A stretch of 58,761 bases of DNA from an uncultured SAR86 cluster bacterium (GTDB taxonomy: Bacteria; Pseudomonadota; Gammaproteobacteria; Magnimaribacterales; D2472), in contig CACBQK010000002.1 of NCBI GenBank assembly GCA_902541365.1, forward strand, positions 65,478 through 124,238, read 5' to 3'. Positions within the stretch are counted from its first letter, which is position 1, and the number at the start of each line of letters is the position of its first letter. Under the pieces are notes generated by a model. The model made no database searches and was not told where the DNA came from. It saw nothing but the letters and a program-made list of their open reading frames with translations. Positions 56,239 to 58,761 of the stretch are shown here, in pieces. The translations under genes and the position numbers were made by a program.

Positions 56239-57991
56239 ATACTGTGGGAATGTAACTAAAGAACATTTAGGAAAAGATGTTTCAATATGTGGTTGGGTCC
56301 ATCGAAGGCGAGACCATGGTGGCGTTATTTTTCTTGATATAAGAGATCTTGAGGGTATTTGTCAGGCAGTTATCGATCCATCCAACGAAGAGGCATTTTC
56401 CCTTGCAGATAAATGTAGAAGCGAGTTTGTTATTAAGATAAAAGGAAGTGTCCGTGAGCGACCTGAGGGTACTGTTAACTCTAAAATGAAGACTGGGGAG
56501 ATTGAAATAGAAGTAAGCGAATTAGAGGTTTTAAACTCTGCTGCAACGCCAGCATTCCCACTAGATGATTACCAAGATGTTAATGAGGATGTTCGATTAA
56601 AAAACAGAATCCTAGATTTAAGAAGACCTGAAATGAATAATAGGATTCTTAAAAGATCTAAAATTGTATCTACCATAAGAAATTTTTTGGAAGGCAGAAG
56701 CTTCAATGAAATAGAAACTCCAATACTCACAAGAGCAACTCCTGAAGGAGCAAGGGACTATATTTTGCCAAGTCGTGTTCACCCCGGAAGCTTTTACGCT
56801 CTTCCTCAGTCTCCTCAACTTTTTAAGCAAATGCTCATGATGGGAGGAATGGACAGATACTATCAAGTTGCAAGATGTTTTAGAGATGAAGATCTAAGAG
56901 CAGACAGACAGCCTGAATTTACTCAGATTGATATAGAAGCATCTTTTGTTGAGGAAAAAGATATCATTGAGCTTGGTTCAAGCTTACTAAAGCTTCTGCT
57001 TAAAGATTTTGCAAATCACAACATAGATAATATTGATGAACTTGACTATGCGGATGCAATTAATAAATACGGCTCAGATAAACCAGATCTAAGAATACCT
57101 CTTGAGTTGATAGAGATTTCTGATGAAGCTAAAAAGGAAGAATTTAAAGTTTTCTCTGATCCTGCAAAAAATGATGGATCAAGAGTTGTTGCTTTAAAAG
57201 TAGATGGAGGAAATAAACTTACAAGATCTCTAATAGATGAATATACAAATTTTGTAGGTAAATTGGGAGCAAAAGGGCTTGCTTATATAAAAATTAATGA
57301 TGCCTCTGACATCGAAAATGGACTCCAATCTCCAATTCTTAAGTTCCTTTCTAAAGAATTCATAACTGATCTTTTTAACAAGTTGAATCCTGTAGATGAT
57401 GACTTAATTTTCTTTGGTGCAGGACCTTCTGAAGTAGTTAATTTAAGTATGAGCTCTCTAATAAAGAGACTTGGAAAAGATTTAGATTTATATCAAAAAG
57501 ATTGGGCGCCATGTTGGATAACTAATTTCCCAATGTTTGAAAGTGATGCAGGTAATTTGAAGGCGCTCCATCATCCATTTACAAGACCTAAAGAGGATCT
57601 AGAAAAATTTAGAAAGGATCCATCTGGTGCTCAAGCTTATGCTTATGACCTAGTTCTAAACGGATATGAAATAGGCGGAGGTTCTTTGAGGGTTCATGAC
57701 TCTAAAATGCAATCGGCTATCTTTGATGCTCTAAATATTTCAAGTGAGGAAGCAAGTCTTAAGTTTGGATTTTTGCTTGATGCTCTTAAAACTGGATGCC
57801 CACCTCATGGCGGTATAGCTCTAGGTCTTGATAGAATTGTCATGCTGCTTACTCAAACTGAAAATATAAGAGATGTAATTGCATTCCCCAAGACTCAGAG
57901 CGCATCATGTCTTCTTACAGATGCGCCAAATATTGTTGATGAGTCTCAACTTAATGAGCTGCATATTAAAAAAGATCTTAATGAGGAATAA
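56228..57991 (+). CDS. aspS: Aspartyl-tRNA synthetase, predicted non-discriminating type
   Basis: AspRS (587 residues) has the OB-fold anticodon domain (MRTEYCGNV to about 105), the class II core ([20 protein letters not shown] in part, GLDRIVMLL) and the bacterial GAD insertion. Residue 30 is His (RRRDHGG) and residue 81 is Gly (RPEGTVN). In discriminating E. coli AspRS these are Leu30 and Lys81; His and Gly at these places characterise the non-discriminating Pseudomonas enzyme that also charges tRNA(Asn). With gatCAB in the window, Asp-tRNA(Asn) would be converted to Asn-tRNA(Asn). Confidence 0.97.
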   Translation: MRTEYCGNVTKEHLGKDVSICGWVHRRRDHGGVIFLDIRDLEGICQAVIDPSNEEAFSLADKCRSEFVIKIKGSVRERPEGTVNSKMKTGEIEIEVSELEVLNSAATPAFPLDDYQDVNEDVRLKNRILDLRRPEMNNRILKRSKIVSTIRNFLEGRSFNEIETPILTRATPEGARDYILPSRVHPGSFYALPQSPQLFKQMLMMGGMDRYYQVARCFRDEDLRADRQPEFTQIDIEASFVEEKDIIELGSSLLKLLLKDFANHNIDNIDELDYADAINKYGSDKPDLRIPLELIEISDEAKKEEFKVFSDPAKNDGSRVVALKVDGGNKLTRSLIDEYTNFVGKLGAKGLAYIKINDASDIENGLQSPILKFLSKEFITDLFNKLNPVDDDLIFFGAGPSEVVNLSMSSLIKRLGKDLDLYQKDWAPCWITNFPMFESDAGNLKALHHPFTRPKEDLEKFRKDPSGAQAYAYDLVLNGYEIGGGSLRVHDSKMQSAIFDALNISSEEASLKFGFLLDALKTGCPPHGGIALGLDRIVMLLTQTENIRDVIAFPKTQSASCLLTDAPNIVDESQLNELHIKKDLNEE

Positions 57992-57994
57992 ATA

Positions 57995-58738
57995 ATGGCT
58001 GGTCATTCCAAATGGGCAAATATAAAACATAGAAAAGCCAGACAAGATGCTAAAAGAGGAAAGATATATACTAAATTGATCCGTGAGCTTACCGTTGCAG
58101 CAAAAGCAGGTGGCGGTGATCCTAATGATAATCCTAGATTAAGATTGGCTCTTGATAAAGCTAATTCTGAAAATATGCCTAAAGATACAATAAATAGGGC
58201 TATAGAGCGGGGAACTGGTGCAGGAGAAGCTGGGAACCTTGAGGAAATTACATATGAAGGATATGGTCCAGGAGGGGTTGCTGTTTTAGTTGAGGCAATG
58301 ACTGATAATCGAAATAGAACTGTTGCAGATGTTAGACACGCATTCACAAAGTTTGGAGGTAATCTTGGTACAGATGGTTCCGTTAGTTACTTATTTAACA
58401 AAATTGGTCTTGCGATGATTGAAAAAAATCAAGATGAAGATGCTGTAATGGAAATTTTATTGGATTTTGATGGTGAAGACCTTGAAGATACTGGAGATAA
58501 TTTTGTAGCGACTGTGCCATCTCAAAATCTTTCTGCATTTGTAGAGAAGCTCAAGGAGCAAGGGATAGAAGTTGAAAATGCAGAGGTCACAATGAAAGCT
58601 GATACAAGCGTACCTGTTGATCAAGAAATGGGAGAAAAAGTTCTAAGGATTCTTGATTTTTTAGATGAAGTGGATGATGTTCAAGAAGTCCATTCAAATG
58701 CAGAATTTCCTGATGACTTTAAACCTTCGGAGCAGTAA
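57995..58738 (+). CDS. yebC: YebC/PmpR family protein
   Basis: YebC (247 residues) belongs to a family described as a transcription regulator and more recently as a translation factor easing ribosome stalling at proline-rich stretches (TACO1-like). The start MAGHSKWANIKHRKARQDAKRGK (in part), GGGDPNDNPRLR, NMPKDTINRAI and EGYGPGGVAVLVEAMTDNRNRT (in part) are diagnostic. It follows aspS by three bases and its TAA overlaps the next ATG, the usual aspS-yebC-ruvC order. Confidence 0.96.
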   Translation: MAGHSKWANIKHRKARQDAKRGKIYTKLIRELTVAAKAGGGDPNDNPRLRLALDKANSENMPKDTINRAIERGTGAGEAGNLEEITYEGYGPGGVAVLVEAMTDNRNRTVADVRHAFTKFGGNLGTDGSVSYLFNKIGLAMIEKNQDEDAVMEILLDFDGEDLEDTGDNFVATVPSQNLSAFVEKLKEQGIEVENAEVTMKADTSVPVDQEMGEKVLRILDFLDEVDDVQEVHSNAEFPDDFKPSEQ

Positions 58739-58761
58739 TGCCAGTTAATTCTAGAGCAAAG
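58738..58761 (+). CDS. ruvC: First codons of a downstream gene, probably ruvC (partial)
   Basis: An ATG overlaps the yebC stop (TAATG) and opens MPVNSRAK up to the window edge. Eight residues are too few to identify. By synteny the gene after yebC in gammaproteobacteria is the Holliday-junction resolvase gene ruvC. Identity is inference only. Confidence 0.35.

Overview
The window reads as one contiguous piece of a very AT-rich, streamlined gammaproteobacterial chromosome, most likely a SAR86-like marine clade. The lineage call is inference from three things. The gene neighbourhoods are gammaproteobacterial: mlaC-ibaG-murA, zapE-rplM-rpsI-petABC-sspA, rsmI//lpoA, rnpB-mraZ-dcw, rpsF-rpsR-rplI-dnaB-alr, pyrG-kdsA-eno-ftsB-ispDF-surE-pcm, fdxA//recA and aspS-yebC-(ruvC). 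Start and stop codons are packed extremely tightly. Many envelope proteins are shortened. No transposase, complete integrase gene, CRISPR array, phage gene or tRNA was seen, so this is core genome, and the unusual signals lie inside otherwise familiar genes.

Layout. 1-0.76 kb: end of an acyl-CoA synthetase and a MaoC hydratase. 0.76-3.9 kb (minus): gatCAB amidotransferase. 4-8.3 kb: mreBCD and a short YhdP/AsmA-like protein. 8.3-10.8 kb (minus): mgtE, lptB, lptA. 10.8-15.8 kb: mlaC, ibaG, murA, a DegS/AlgW protease (minus), zapE, rplM, rpsI. 15.8-19.5 kb: a structured 244-bp spacer, petABC and sspA. 19.5-21.7 kb: lpoA-like (minus), rsmI, RNase P RNA. 21.7-37.8 kb: a 16-kb division and cell-wall (dcw) cluster. 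37.9-42.6 kb: rpsF, rpsR, rplI, dnaB, alr and a di-iron protein. 42.6-49.9 kb: pyrG, kdsA, eno, ftsB, ispDF, surE, pcm and a DUF368/PopT-like membrane protein. 49.9-58.8 kb: fdxA (minus), recA, thiolase, selO, a DUF1993 protein (minus), proS (minus), an FmdB zinc ribbon, aspS, yebC and the first codons of a probable ruvC.

The dominant theme is envelope construction. MurA and MurC-G, MraY, Ddl, Alr, the FtsI/FtsW synthase pair, FtsQLB, FtsA, FtsZ, MreBCD, LpoA, lipopolysaccharide transport (LptA, LptB), KDO synthesis (KdsA), isoprenoid precursors (IspDF) and a putative undecaprenyl-phosphate transporter are all here. Translation genes form a second theme. GatCAB occurs with an AspRS carrying the His30/Gly81 signature of non-discriminating enzymes, which predicts tRNA-dependent asparagine synthesis.

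Main points for follow-up: (1) PetA carries a ~100-residue N-terminal extension resembling the N-terminal domain of tyrosine recombinases, next to a strongly structured spacer; (2) ftsZ sits directly after mraZ instead of after ftsA; (3) eno is interrupted by one in-frame TGA where GGA is expected; (4) MurD lacks part of its central domain and has an altered P-loop; (5) four MraZ-type AAAGTG boxes lie upstream of mraZ; (6) ProRS lacks its editing insertion; (7) an unrecognised exported protein is embedded between murE and murF.
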